Assembly: GCF_002879865.1 (NCBI RefSeq)
Contig: NZ_PNXY01000007.1
Coordinates: forward strand, 186,001-250,000
Source: Paraburkholderia rhynchosiae
GTDB lineage: Bacteria; Pseudomonadota; Gammaproteobacteria; Burkholderiales; Burkholderiaceae
Length of the DNA stretch: 64,000 bases
Direction of reading: 5' to 3'
In this document: one piece after another, positions 8,930-16,973 of the stretch
Position numbering within the stretch: the stretch's first letter is position 1
Layout: each line of letters begins with the position of its first letter
The notes under the pieces: generated by a model
What the model saw: only the letters and a program-made list of their open reading frames with translations
What the model was told of the DNA's origin: nothing
Database searches by the model: none
Made by a program: the position numbers and the translations under genes

Positions 8930-9091
8930 GTGCCTGTCGAGGCTGGGCGCCCAGCCGTTCGTCGCTACTGAACTGACATGCTCGGGGCACATGTACCGAT
9001 CGACGAGGGCATAAAGACGTGCCTTGGTTTACTCATGTCCGACAGCGTGAAGTGCCGAACATGAGCCCGCCTTGGGGGATGCACGACGCAC

Positions 9092-9105
9092 TTTATGCGC
9101 ATAAA
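9092..9105. promoter_or_regulatory. parS-like palindrome 2
   Basis: A second perfect TTTATGCGCATAAA, flanked by C and C. It is 176 bp from copy 1. Confidence 0.85.
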
Positions 9106-9375
9106 CCGTCGGGGCCACTCGCACCGCGTTCGAAGCCCTTCGGCGAAACGCTCTAAGCAACCGACACCGTCTGTAAGGTCACGCGGTGTGTAGTCGGTGC
9201 GCACATTGGCAGCGCGCTGCACGCAGTTCACGCTTTGATTTACACCCCGGCGCAAGCGGTCACATCGCACTTTGCCATCTGATCGCTCTGCACTTCTCAG
9301 TCGCCTCGAAACCCAAGTTCAAAAACCGCTTCCTGAACGGTAGCTCGGCCGCCGGCTGACCGCTCAGCGCGCGTC

Positions 9376-9389
9376 TTTATGCGCATAAA
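9376..9389. promoter_or_regulatory. parS-like palindrome 3
   Basis: A third perfect TTTATGCGCATAAA, about 100 bp before the parA start. It could also act as an operator for ParB feedback on the parAB promoter. Confidence 0.85.
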
Positions 9390-9472
9390 CCTGGCCGAAT
9401 GGCTATTTCTTATCTCCTTTCCACAGAAATGATTGAAATGCGAATTCATCCAGGTAAAATCCATCTGCGTCT

Positions 9473-9486
9473 AAAAAAGGAGGTGA
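9473..9486 (+). promoter_or_regulatory. Near-ideal Shine-Dalgarno of parA before a TTG start
   Basis: AAAAAAGGAGGTGA includes the full anti-16S complement AAGGAGGTGA. It ends four bases before a TTG start codon at 9490, and no ATG fits the conserved N-terminus, so the ribosome site decides the start. Confidence 0.8.
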
Positions 9487-9489
9487 AGA

Positions 9490-10152
9490 TTGGCAGCGGA
9501 AATCATCGCGGTAACTCAGCAAAAAGGTGGAGTCGGGAAGAGCACGATCGCGATGCACCTCGGGGCTGCATTCCATGAGAAAGGCAAACGAGTCCTCGTC
9601 GTGGACGCAGACGGGCAGAACACATTGATCCACTGGGCCAGTGCCTCATCGGACGGAGACTCCGGCATTCCGTTCGCCGTCGTCAATCTCTCCGAAGCCG
9701 GTAGCCAGATTCATCGCGAGATCAAGAAGTTCGTGGCGGACTACGACATCATCGTGGTCGACTGCCCGCCTTCCATTACTGAAAAAGTGTCCGGCGTGGT
9801 ATTGCTCGCCGCCAGCGTCGCCGTAATACCGACGTCGTCCTCGCCCGCCGATTATTGGTCGAGCGTTGGGCTAGTGAAACTGGTCCAGCAAGCACAGGTG
9901 ATGAACGAAGACCTGCGCGCGGTCTTTCTGCTGAACAAGACAGAAGAAAAGCGCATGCTGACACGCGAACTAAAACGTGCGTTGGAGGAACTCGGATTTC
10001 CTCTCCTCAAGACCCAGATTCCGACGCGCGAAGCCTACAAGCAGGCAATGGCGTTGGGTCAGACAGTGCTTCAGATGAGCGATCGCGGCGCCAAGCTTGC
10101 CGCCATCGAAGTACGGGCGTGCGCGAATGAGATCGCCGCCTTGCTCCCGTGA
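9490..10152 (+). CDS. parA: ParA partition ATPase
   Basis: A 220-residue ParA/MinD-type ATPase starting at TTG. The deviant Walker A motif KGGVGKST begins at about residue 12, the switch region DADGQNTLIHW at about 38-48, and Walker B VVDCPPS at about 82. It has no N-terminal DNA-binding extension, so it is of the short ParA kind and probably does not itself repress its promoter. ParA moves ParB-parS complexes over the nucleoid to segregate the replicon. parB follows after 24 bp, with a parS-like palindrome filling the gap. Three further palindromes lie upstream. Confidence 0.93.
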   Translation: MAAEIIAVTQQKGGVGKSTIAMHLGAAFHEKGKRVLVVDADGQNTLIHWASASSDGDSGIPFAVVNLSEAGSQIHREIKKFVADYDIIVVDCPPSITEKVSGVVLLAASVAVIPTSSSPADYWSSVGLVKLVQQAQVMNEDLRAVFLLNKTEEKRMLTRELKRALEELGFPLLKTQIPTREAYKQAMALGQTVLQMSDRGAKLAAIEVRACANEIAALLP

Positions 10153-10153
10153 A

Positions 10154-10167
10154 TTTATGCGCATAAA
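10154..10167. promoter_or_regulatory. parS-like palindrome 4 inside the parA-parB gap
   Basis: A fourth perfect TTTATGCGCATAAA occupies most of the 24-bp gap between parA and parB. ParB loading here could modulate its own expression. Confidence 0.85.
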
Positions 10168-10176
10168 GGACCCTGA

Positions 10177-11235
10177 ATGAAACCCTCCCAATTCGCCAAA
10201 GGCTTTCAAGCACGTCCTGATACGACCAGCAGCGAAAAGCGAACCGCGCTAGACCGTCTGAACGCTATTGACGGTCTCGTCAAGAACAATGCTACGAAAA
10301 CGCCGGATGGGACAGCGCGAACTTTGGCGGCCGTCATGCCGCAGACCGTCACCGAGCTCGACACCGTTGACACGGAGAACGAGTCCGCGGCCTACCGCGC
10401 GTGGAGGATCGAGCACGGATATCGCCCGGGCCAGGTGATCGATCTCGCGCTGAAGACCATCAAGCCAAGCCCGTTCAATCCCCGCCACTTCTATCTGAAG
10501 TCGTCGATTGCCGAACTTGCCGTCAATCTGGCGAAGCAAGGACAGCAGCAGGCAATTCACGTCATTCCCGACTACGACAATCCCGGCACGTATTTCGTCA
10601 GTGACGGCGGCCGACGTGTACGCGCACTGAAAGAAGCGAACAAAGAATCGGTGAAGGCGATCGTTATCGATCTGCCGATCGGTATCCAGAGCTACAAGCT
10701 TGGCTACGACCTGAACGTCCAGCGCGATTCGCAGACCGTGTTCGACAACGCAGTCGTATGGAAACGCTTTCTCGACGATCGACATTTCCAGAGCCAGAAG
10801 GAACTGGCCGAGCATCTTGGGCTGGACGAGTCGACCGTGGCAGTCGCATTGTCGATTGCCAAGTTGCCAGAGACAGTCATGCATGAGATGGTTGCCCGGC
10901 CCGACCGTTTCGGCTCCAACATGGCGTATCAGGTTGGCCGCTATCACACTGCTCGCGGGGCAGATGCCACGCTGCGCCTCATCAATAAAATCCTCTCCGA
11001 CGACCTGAGCACGCGGCAAGTGGCCGACATCGTCAAGGGCAGGGCCAGCGCGCAGGAAAGCACCAAACCCGCCGGGCGGCAGCGTTATGCGCAGCGTCTG
11101 GAAATCAAGCTCGACGGCGTGTCGGTGGGAGACCTGAAATCGTACGGGGACGATCGAATCGAACTGCGCCTCAAGGGTCTCACGCGTGAGAAACGTGACG
11201 ACATTCTTCGTCAGATCGAAAAGATGTTGAAGTAA
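10177..11235 (+). CDS. parB: ParB centromere-binding CTPase-type partition protein
   Basis: A 352-residue ParB. The ParB/Srx domain spans about residues 90-180: IKPSPFNPRHF, SIAELAVNLAKQGQQQAI, and GGRRVRALKEAN, the counterpart of the GERRxRA nucleotide-binding box with Gly for Glu. The helix-turn-helix follows at about 205-235 (SQKELAEHLGLDESTVAVAL), then a linker and a C-terminal dimerisation part. It should load on the TTTATGCGCATAAA sites around it and spread. It is co-transcribed with parA and converges with rep. The first 80 residues are a variable arm that would contact ParA. Confidence 0.93.
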   Translation: MKPSQFAKGFQARPDTTSSEKRTALDRLNAIDGLVKNNATKTPDGTARTLAAVMPQTVTELDTVDTENESAAYRAWRIEHGYRPGQVIDLALKTIKPSPFNPRHFYLKSSIAELAVNLAKQGQQQAIHVIPDYDNPGTYFVSDGGRRVRALKEANKESVKAIVIDLPIGIQSYKLGYDLNVQRDSQTVFDNAVVWKRFLDDRHFQSQKELAEHLGLDESTVAVALSIAKLPETVMHEMVARPDRFGSNMAYQVGRYHTARGADATLRLINKILSDDLSTRQVADIVKGRASAQESTKPAGRQRYAQRLEIKLDGVSVGDLKSYGDDRIELRLKGLTREKRDDILRQIEKMLK

Positions 11236-11270
11236 GAGGCGTTGCAGTAAGTCATGTTGCAGCAAGTCAC
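11226..11270. repeat. Three 15-bp tandem units at the 3' end of parB
   Basis: Units start at 11226, 11241 and 11256: GTTGAAGTAAGAGGC, GTTGCAGTAAGTCAT and GTTGCAGCAAGTCAC. The last two match at 13 of 15 positions. The first unit includes the parB stop codon. It looks like a local duplication. Confidence 0.5.
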
Positions 11271-11352
11271 GTCGAAGTGGCTGCTGACCGGGCAGCGGTG
11301 ACAAGCCGTCGCGGTTGCCCTACATGGGCGCAGGGGCCAATCTCGTAGACGA

Positions 11353-12735
11353 TCAAGCCGCGCGCGATTGGCTTAGCGTGAAGGCGAGCAGGTCGCCATC
11401 CGTCGGTTCACCCCACGTCTTGCGTGCAAGCCAATCGAAGAACGCGGTTTCGACGATCTTCGAATCCAGCCCGCGGCGGCGCCAGTCGTCGCGCATATGG
11501 GCGCCAAGTCCTGGCAATTCGTCTTCCTCGAACGATTGCCGCGCAATCTCGCGCTCGGACTCGCCCTGTTCTTCATAGAGCTCGCGCGCTTCCCTGCGGC
11601 GATACGCCGAATACTCACCGAGCAGGCGGGCCTTCAGATCGTCGGCAGGAGCCGCGATCGCAGTCTTACCGCCGCCAGTAGACGGAAGCGCTTCAACCGG
11701 GGGTGCGTAGCCCTTTTTCAGCGCGTCCTTGAACAGCGCCGGCGCGCTGCGCACCGGCGGCAACGACGTGCTGCGCATGCGTTGCTCAGTCATCTGCAAA
11801 GCCGCGCGGATACGGTTTTCCTCGCTGTCCGCATACAGCGTTTGCGCCTCTTTTAGCGGAATGCCGATCTTAACCATCCGGTCGACGAGCGTGCTGTCGA
11901 ACACATTCGGATGCTCATCGAGTGCCAGCATAGGCTGCTTGCGCTCGGTTACACGGAACTGGATCTCGGCCACGCGCCGGCCTTCCCGGTGCTCGATCAG
12001 TTCAACGAAAATGTTTGTGACGGCATTCACCTCGGCGATCGCCGGGCGCAAGTAATCGCGCTTGAAGTATTTATATTCGCGCTTTGCTTCATCGCCCGCC
12101 TCGGTGTCCGGGGTGCCGGACAGAATAGGGCGCCACCATTCCCACGATTCGCGCATCGTCAGATGGCTGGGGTTGGTCAGATAGCGCACGCAGATCTCGT
12201 ACAGCGCGAGACCCGCACTACTGCGCAGTTGGCTCTGGAACTGCAGGCTCAGACGCGCGTACTGGACCGGATCGAGCAGCTTCTTCTTGATCTTGGGCGC
12301 GAATGAGAATTCCACCCAGACCCGGCGGGTGGTTGGATCTTCGAGAATTTCGGCGTCGGCGATCAGCGTGGAGATACCCCACTTCCGGCCGGGCTTCTGA
12401 CTGGACGTGCCCGTGCTCCATTCGACCTGAACCGACACCATGCGGCGCAGGTGCTCCTTCACGAGCGCGGTGTCGTTGGAGTCGAATGCGGAATTCGCCA
12501 CGATGTCGGACAGCAGGGCGCGATACGTGTCGCCGGATTCGTCGGCTTGCTGGGCGACGGCGAGCAGCACATTGAAGAGCTTGCGTGTGAGCAGCGTGAT
12601 CTTGCCGCTCTTAGGCTGAATGGCGATCGCCTCGACGGCCTTGCGCAATTCCGCTGAGCTCGGGCTGACTACATCGGTTTTCTTGGCGCGCTTCGTGGCC
12701 ATGCGTCGGGTCAAGGAGGGATTTGGCGAGAGCAT
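11353..12735 (-). CDS. repA: Rep_3-family replication initiator
   Basis: A 460-residue initiator. The region from about residue 45 to 300 looks like the two winged-helix domains of Rep_3/RepB-type plasmid and chromid initiators: ITLLTRKLFNVLLAVAQQAD, then ISTLIADAEI and FAPKIKKKLLDPVQYARLSL, then LRSSAGLALYEICVRYL, the dimer and iteron-reading helices. The C-terminal ~130 residues (charged, ending LARKTWGEPTDGDLLAFTLS) are an extra segment often seen in Burkholderia megareplicon initiators. Its 5' end faces the iteron field, so it probably autoregulates. An internal ATG at 12702 is an alternative start giving 449 residues. It converges with parB. Confidence 0.88.
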   Translation of the reverse strand: MLSPNPSLTRRMATKRAKKTDVVSPSSAELRKAVEAIAIQPKSGKITLLTRKLFNVLLAVAQQADESGDTYRALLSDIVANSAFDSNDTALVKEHLRRMVSVQVEWSTGTSSQKPGRKWGISTLIADAEILEDPTTRRVWVEFSFAPKIKKKLLDPVQYARLSLQFQSQLRSSAGLALYEICVRYLTNPSHLTMRESWEWWRPILSGTPDTEAGDEAKREYKYFKRDYLRPAIAEVNAVTNIFVELIEHREGRRVAEIQFRVTERKQPMLALDEHPNVFDSTLVDRMVKIGIPLKEAQTLYADSEENRIRAALQMTEQRMRSTSLPPVRSAPALFKDALKKGYAPPVEALPSTGGGKTAIAAPADDLKARLLGEYSAYRRREARELYEEQGESEREIARQSFEEDELPGLGAHMRDDWRRRGLDSKIVETAFFDWLARKTWGEPTDGDLLAFTLSQSRAA

Positions 12736-12821
12736 ACCGACTGTGGTGATACACGTCTATAGCGTGGCTCTCACCGTTGCGGGTGAAGCGAGGTTACGCG
12801 ACGCGACTCACCTCCAACGAC

Positions 12822-14151
12822 TCCCGAAAACGCTCACCTCCGCGATTTCACGCCAGGTTCCGGCGATCCTTTAACGTCGCGGCTTCGGGAAAATGACACC
12901 GTTTTGGGCGTCGACGCAAAGGGGAGCACGTCATCCCGAATCGGCTCACCTCAAAAAATTTTGCGTTCTTTTATCCGGAGGGCGAATCTGCGTGGCTAAC
13001 TGCGCATCAACTGGTGAGCCAGCGCATTCACTGTATTCCAGCGACGTCTGCGAGGCGTGTCTGTACGCCGCAACGTCCTTCACCGTGCAGATTCATAAAA
13101 ACAGGGATAGCGACCGCAGAATGAGCGTCCGTCTCGCCCGCAGCATCCTGTAAAGGCTCACCATTGCCTGAGTTCAACGCTCGAAATGGCGCGGGTTTCC
13201 AAAGCCCAACCGCTTAAAAGCGGCCTGAAACGATCCCGAAAATTCTCACCTTAGCACCCAACTGTGCGTCGGCAGCCTCCGTCGACGCAGCTCCCGAAAA
13301 GTCTCACCCTTCCGCCGAAAGAAAAATTTATCGTTTATTTTCATACGGTTAAAGAGCTGCGATCGACGGGATGCAGCCACAATCCAGCTCCCAGCCCTCC
13401 CGTAAAACCTCACCTTAACGGTCCATCACCCAGATCGTCGAACCCGGTTCTCGCGCAAAACATTCCTGAAAAGTCTCACCTTGGCCATTCCAGCGACATC
13501 GAACGAACGGACGAAGACACCCGTGCACCGGACATTAGCGGACCACGAAGGGCATTCTGATCCCGCATCGGCTCACCTTTGGGCTGAAAACGAGTCCCAA
13601 AGTGTCCCGAAAAGCCTCACCTTTCCGCCTAACGCCTGGAATTTTGGCTGGCATCGGGCCACACCGACTACAGCTCCCGAATTTCCTCACCTTTGCATGT
13701 GCCGACCTCTGCGCGCGCAATAGTGGCTAGGGGAAATCCGTCGCAAAACGGGAAATACGTCCCGCAAAAGCTCACCTCAGCGTTTCGATGCTCGAAATAC
13801 AGGCAAATAGCTCTATCTATCCCCGTAAAAGCTCACCTGCGGTCCGCGTTTTCTCCTGTGTTCACTCACCTCGAGGTTTTGTGGGGCGGAAATACGGGCA
13901 AAAACAAGACGATGCCATTGTCCCGAAAGCGCTCACCGTCGCTGTGGCCTCACTTCCGGCTGCCTTCTCGTACGAGCGGGCGCTTGCGGGCAATGAGGTC
14001 CCGCAAAGCCTCACCTTCGGTCAAACCGCGCAGTAAGGGGTGTTCCCGAACCCGCTCACGATGTGCCCCGGAGTTACTCACCGAGCATCCCGAAGGTCAT
14101 CACTCCAGATTCCCGTAGGATCTCACCACGTCTCCCGCAAAGCTTCACCTT
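12822..14151 (+). repeat. Iteron array of the origin (about 19 copies, one orientation)
   Basis: The 19-bp motif TCCCGNAAANGCTCACCTT recurs with starts at 12822, 12934, 13234, 13292, 13398, 13464, 13561, 13605, 13675, 13760, 13822, 13854, 13921, 13999, 14044, 14066, 14088, 14111 and 14133. All read the same way on the plus strand. The CTCACCT end and the TCCCG end are best kept; copies at 13854, 14066 and 14088 are degraded. Spacing is irregular at first and then falls to 22-23 bp in the last five. They are the expected binding sites of the neighbouring Rep_3 initiator. Confidence 0.92.
14044..14151 (+). repeat. Helically phased iteron core (five copies, 22-bp period)
   Basis: Iterons starting at 14044, 14066, 14088, 14111 and 14133 are spaced 22, 22, 23 and 22 bp, about two helical turns. 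They abut the AT-rich stretch that begins near 14185. This is the layout of a minimal iteron origin. Confidence 0.85.
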
Positions 14152-14184
14152 TGCCGTCTGAAAGCCCCGTCAGATAAGGCTTTG

Positions 14185-14240
14185 CTGTGGCGTTAACGTT
14201 TTTAACATGGTTCAAAGGTGTTTATTTTTATTACTCTCTA
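14185..14240. other. AT-rich candidate DNA unwinding element
   Basis: The sequence around GTTAACGTTTTTAAC and then GTTTATTTTTATTACTC is much richer in A and T than its surroundings, and it lies immediately beside the 22-bp-phased iterons. Confidence 0.6.
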
Positions 14241-14475
14241 GCATCGCCCCCGCGAGTTCTCCGAAACAAGCCTCTAACTCACCCCAGTCCCGATCTCGCG
14301 TATCGTGAAACAGTGCCCGATGAAGCCAGCAATGACAAATTTGCTGTATTTACAATAACTTACCGACTACTCTTCGTTTTGTTTCACGGAAAAGGACAAC
14401 GCGCGCGGCTCTGCAGGCGCAAACTCACAGCACGAAGACCCTGGAAGCACGCATTCCGGCACAACGCTAAAAAAC

Positions 14476-14491
14476 CGTAGCGTTTGCTACG
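14476..14491. promoter_or_regulatory. Palindromic operator candidate before the KfrA-like gene
   Basis: CGTAGC-GTTT-GCTACG is a perfect inverted repeat with 6-bp arms, 45 bp upstream of the KfrA-like start and followed by AT-rich sequence that could hold the -10. KfrA proteins are known to bind their own promoters, so autoregulation is a fair inference. Confidence 0.6.
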
Positions 14492-14535
14492 TACTTTGTT
14501 ATGATTTATACAATTCGCACAACATCGGGACCGGT

Positions 14536-15741
14536 ATGAACCTGGACGACGAACGGCGAGTCATTCGTGAAGAACTCGACGCCATGCGAGCTGGCGGTGG
14601 CCGCCGCCAGGAATTGTCGCTACATGCCTGCAAGCGACTTTTTTTCGATCTGGGAATACGTCCGTCCATGGCTGCGGTACGTGAGCTCACGCAAACCGGC
14701 AGCGCCAGCGATATCCCGAAGGACATCGATCATTTTTGGGAACGCATCCGCAGCGTGTCGCGCGTTAACATCGGCGCCGGCGCCATTCCGAAAGCATTGG
14801 AAGAGCGCGCTGGAGAACTGCTGGGCGCACTCTTCGAAGAAGCGGTCGCCCAGGCACGCACAACACTGGATGCCGAGCGCGACGAAGCGCGCATGCAAAT
14901 CGCGGCCGCGGAGCAACGCGCACGAGACGCGGAAATTCGCCGCGACGCTTCTGAAGATGCAATCAAACGCAGCGAGCAACGAGCGGAAACTGCTTGGGAG
15001 CGTGTTCGGGCGCTGGAAACCGAGTTGTCTAGCATCACAACGCATGGAACGGCGCATCAGGAAGGCCTGCAGGCGGCGGTGCGTCGGCTGGAACATGAAA
15101 ACGAAACACTTCGCCAACGCATCGATACGGAACAGGCGACCAACGCAACGCTGCGCGACCGCATCGACGCATTGCATGTCGAACTGCGTCAGAGCACCGA
15201 ACACTATGCGCAGCAGATCAAGGACGCCATCGCGGAAGCCGAGCGCCGCGTGAAGCCGATGCTCGTGGAACTCGATTCGCTGCGCAGCATGGCGGCCACA
15301 TATCAGTCGGGGGTACGTGACGCGAGCCGCAAAGAATTCGAGTTCATTCAGCAGCTAGCGGCAGCCAAGGCGCGCGGCGACCGGCTCGATGCGCAATTGC
15401 GCGAGCAATCTGACGAAGTGGATGCGTTGACCAAAGAACTTGCGGCACTGCGCGGACAGCAGGGCATCGAGCCTGCGATCGGCCACCTGCTTTGCTCGCT
15501 AGTCGAAGCCGGCCGGTTGACAAATGACGAACTGCGCGCCATCGGCACTGCAGCGGATGGCCACGTGACTTTGCCGCTGCGTTGCCCCAAGTGCGATGAA
15601 GGTGAGCCCGAGTTGTCTCACGTCGATCACCGATTCGAATTGCAATGCCCGGAATGCGACCACTCGTCCGGGCCCGGGGATTCACGGCTGGAAGCGGTGA
15701 GCCGGTTTTTATCGAGCGATTCGCTTTCGGCGCGGACGTGA
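14536..15741 (+). CDS. KfrA-like DNA-binding coiled-coil protein with C-terminal zinc ribbon
   Basis: A 401-residue protein. Residues ~20-125 look like the KfrA N-terminal DNA-binding domain (LSLHACKRLFFDLGIRPSMA, an HTH). Residues ~125-320 are a long heptad-type coiled coil rich in Ala, Glu, Arg and Gln. The C-terminal ~70 residues contain LRCPKCDEG and LQCPECDHSS, two CxxC pairs that look like a zinc ribbon, which I do not associate with classic KfrA. KfrA proteins are plasmid-encoded nucleoid-like proteins helping stable inheritance. Its position right beside the origin, preceded by a palindrome, supports a role in organising or segregating this replicon. Confidence 0.75.
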   Translation: MNLDDERRVIREELDAMRAGGGRRQELSLHACKRLFFDLGIRPSMAAVRELTQTGSASDIPKDIDHFWERIRSVSRVNIGAGAIPKALEERAGELLGALFEEAVAQARTTLDAERDEARMQIAAAEQRARDAEIRRDASEDAIKRSEQRAETAWERVRALETELSSITTHGTAHQEGLQAAVRRLEHENETLRQRIDTEQATNATLRDRIDALHVELRQSTEHYAQQIKDAIAEAERRVKPMLVELDSLRSMAATYQSGVRDASRKEFEFIQQLAAAKARGDRLDAQLREQSDEVDALTKELAALRGQQGIEPAIGHLLCSLVEAGRLTNDELRAIGTAADGHVTLPLRCPKCDEGEPELSHVDHRFELQCPECDHSSGPGDSRLEAVSRFLSSDSLSART

Positions 15742-15774
15742 CGCGAATTGCGGCGCCTAAGCGCCCAATCGTTA

Positions 15775-15833
15775 AAGGTGAGGAAATCCGGGGTGAGGAA
15801 ATCCGGGAGACGGAAAGTGAGGACTTTCAGGAC
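15775..15833 (-). repeat. Three degenerate inverted-orientation iterons
   Basis: Units start at 15775 (AAGGTGAGGAAATCCGGGGT), 15790 (GGGGTGAGGAAATCCGGGAG) and 15814 (AAAGTGAGGACTTTCAGGAC). They match the reverse complement of the origin iteron with one or more changes. The first two overlap by 5 bp. They sit in the short gap between the convergent KfrA-like and recombinase genes and reach just into the recombinase 3' end. Confidence 0.65.
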
Positions 15834-16918
15834 TTCCCCGCGCCAGGTTTCCTCGTGAAACGCCCGTCCATTCGGGGCTCAGGCAGTAGCGGCGCGGCGG
15901 CATCCGGTTCATCGACGACTCGCAAATCCTGCTGATCCACCCACGTTTGCCACGCGCGATAGAGACGATTCGCAGACACGGCCTGCACAAATCCGAGCCA
16001 TTGCCCGACCAGTTCCGCCTCCACGCCGCTTTCGAACAAATCGGCGGCAAACGTGTTCCGCAAGGTTTGCGGACTGGTGCGCGACGTGCGCGACGTGCGC
16101 GACGCGGCGATGCCGGCCGCCTCGACGAGCGCATCGACCGCCCTCAGCATCGTGGCTTTGTGCATCGGCCTTCCCGAAGGCGACGCCGGAAACACCAGAT
16201 CGCCAGCCAGTTCCGCGAGACGCCGGTCCGCAAGCCAGGCGTCAAGAAGGGCCGAGGCGAAAGGCACGACCCGGGTGCGCCGGATCAGCGTCGGATTGGC
16301 CGAATCGATCGTTACCCAGGGCGAGTTCATTAACGTGCAACTAACCGTAAGCGCGGCCGCCTCGCCCGTCTTAAGTCCTCCGCCAAGAAACACGGCGATC
16401 AATGCGCGGTCGCGCCGCTCTTTCCAGCGCTGTGCCTTTGACAATCGCTGCAACGGTGAAAACAGATGCGCGATCAGCGCGGCCCGTTCGGCGTGATTGA
16501 GAAAACCGGTCGGTTCGTTGTCGCGCGCGTTGCGCCATGCCGCTTCGCCATCCTGAGCGATGAAGCGAGCCGGATTGGTCGACGACGCTTCCACTTCGCG
16601 CACATGATCGAGCACGCGCTCAATCAGACGCAAATACCGGACACGTTGCGGCTTGCGAATCTCCAGACCGGCGACGAAATCCGCAATGGTTTGCGTATCG
16701 ACGGTGACGAGACTCTTTTGACGGGCGGCCAGCCACTCGAGAAAAAGCCCCCACTGCGCCTGATAGACCTCTGCTGACGAGCGTCGGAAATGCTGCTTCG
16801 CGAGCCACGCGTCGAAAGCGATTTGTGGATCGCGACGCCAGTCTTCACGCTGCTGATCGAACAGATCGGTGGACGGCTCGGGGCGCGGGACGGGATCGGA
16901 CAAGTGAGGTGGCGACAT
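15827..16918 (-). CDS. Diverged tyrosine recombinase (phage-integrase family)
   Basis: A 363-residue protein with an N-terminal SAM-like core-binding domain (about residues 30-120) and a catalytic domain (about 140-345) of the XerC/XerD-integrase type. The active-site pattern is unusual. At the first Arg position it has GGGLKTGEA (Lys). At the His-x-x-Arg box it has PQTLRNTF (Gln for His, Arg kept). At the LGH position it has LGF. The nucleophile candidate Tyr is in ANRLYRAW. Residues near SRTSRTSRTS reflect a 9-bp tandem repeat in the DNA. It follows the 16974-17381 gene by 55 bp on the same strand, so both may be driven by the LexA-box promoter. Confidence 0.8.
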   Translation of the reverse strand: MSPPHLSDPVPRPEPSTDLFDQQREDWRRDPQIAFDAWLAKQHFRRSSAEVYQAQWGLFLEWLAARQKSLVTVDTQTIADFVAGLEIRKPQRVRYLRLIERVLDHVREVEASSTNPARFIAQDGEAAWRNARDNEPTGFLNHAERAALIAHLFSPLQRLSKAQRWKERRDRALIAVFLGGGLKTGEAAALTVSCTLMNSPWVTIDSANPTLIRRTRVVPFASALLDAWLADRRLAELAGDLVFPASPSGRPMHKATMLRAVDALVEAAGIAASRTSRTSRTSPQTLRNTFAADLFESGVEAELVGQWLGFVQAVSANRLYRAWQTWVDQQDLRVVDEPDAAAPLLPEPRMDGRFTRKPGAGKS

Positions 16919-16973
16919 GCGCTATCGTTCCGTTAGTTGCGCGTATTGTAGACCTCGACCAATAAACCGGACC

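Larger units (their letters stand above)
8642..9489. other. Centromere region between arsC and parA
   Basis: An 850-bp stretch without a supported gene. It holds three of the four parS-like palindromes (8916, 9092, 9376). The last ~80 bases before parA are relatively AT-rich and likely contain its promoter. Confidence 0.7.
12736..14535. other. Replication origin region (rep to kfrA-like gene)
   Basis: An 1800-bp non-coding block between the divergent initiator and KfrA-like genes. It contains about 19 iterons (12822-14151), then an AT-rich stretch at about 14185-14240, a candidate unwinding element, and a further AT-rich patch near 14335-14395. I found no perfect DnaA box in it. Frames crossing it are broken by the repeats and are not genes. 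Confidence 0.8.

Noticed and set aside
8771..9330. Apparent short reading frames in the parS region
   Set aside because: They lack ribosome sites and family features, and the region is explained by centromere sites.
12893..14118. Several plus-strand reading frames through the iteron field
   Set aside because: They are built from repeat units, have no ribosome sites and differ in frame from copy to copy.
14187..14480. A possible small gene in the AT-rich part of the origin
   Set aside because: A frame of 97 codons exists but has no ribosome site, no family features and lies over the presumed unwinding element.
16068..16115. 9-bp tandem repeat inside the recombinase gene as a recombination site
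   Set aside because: It is in frame and encodes SRT units; no inverted arms or core like an att site are seen.
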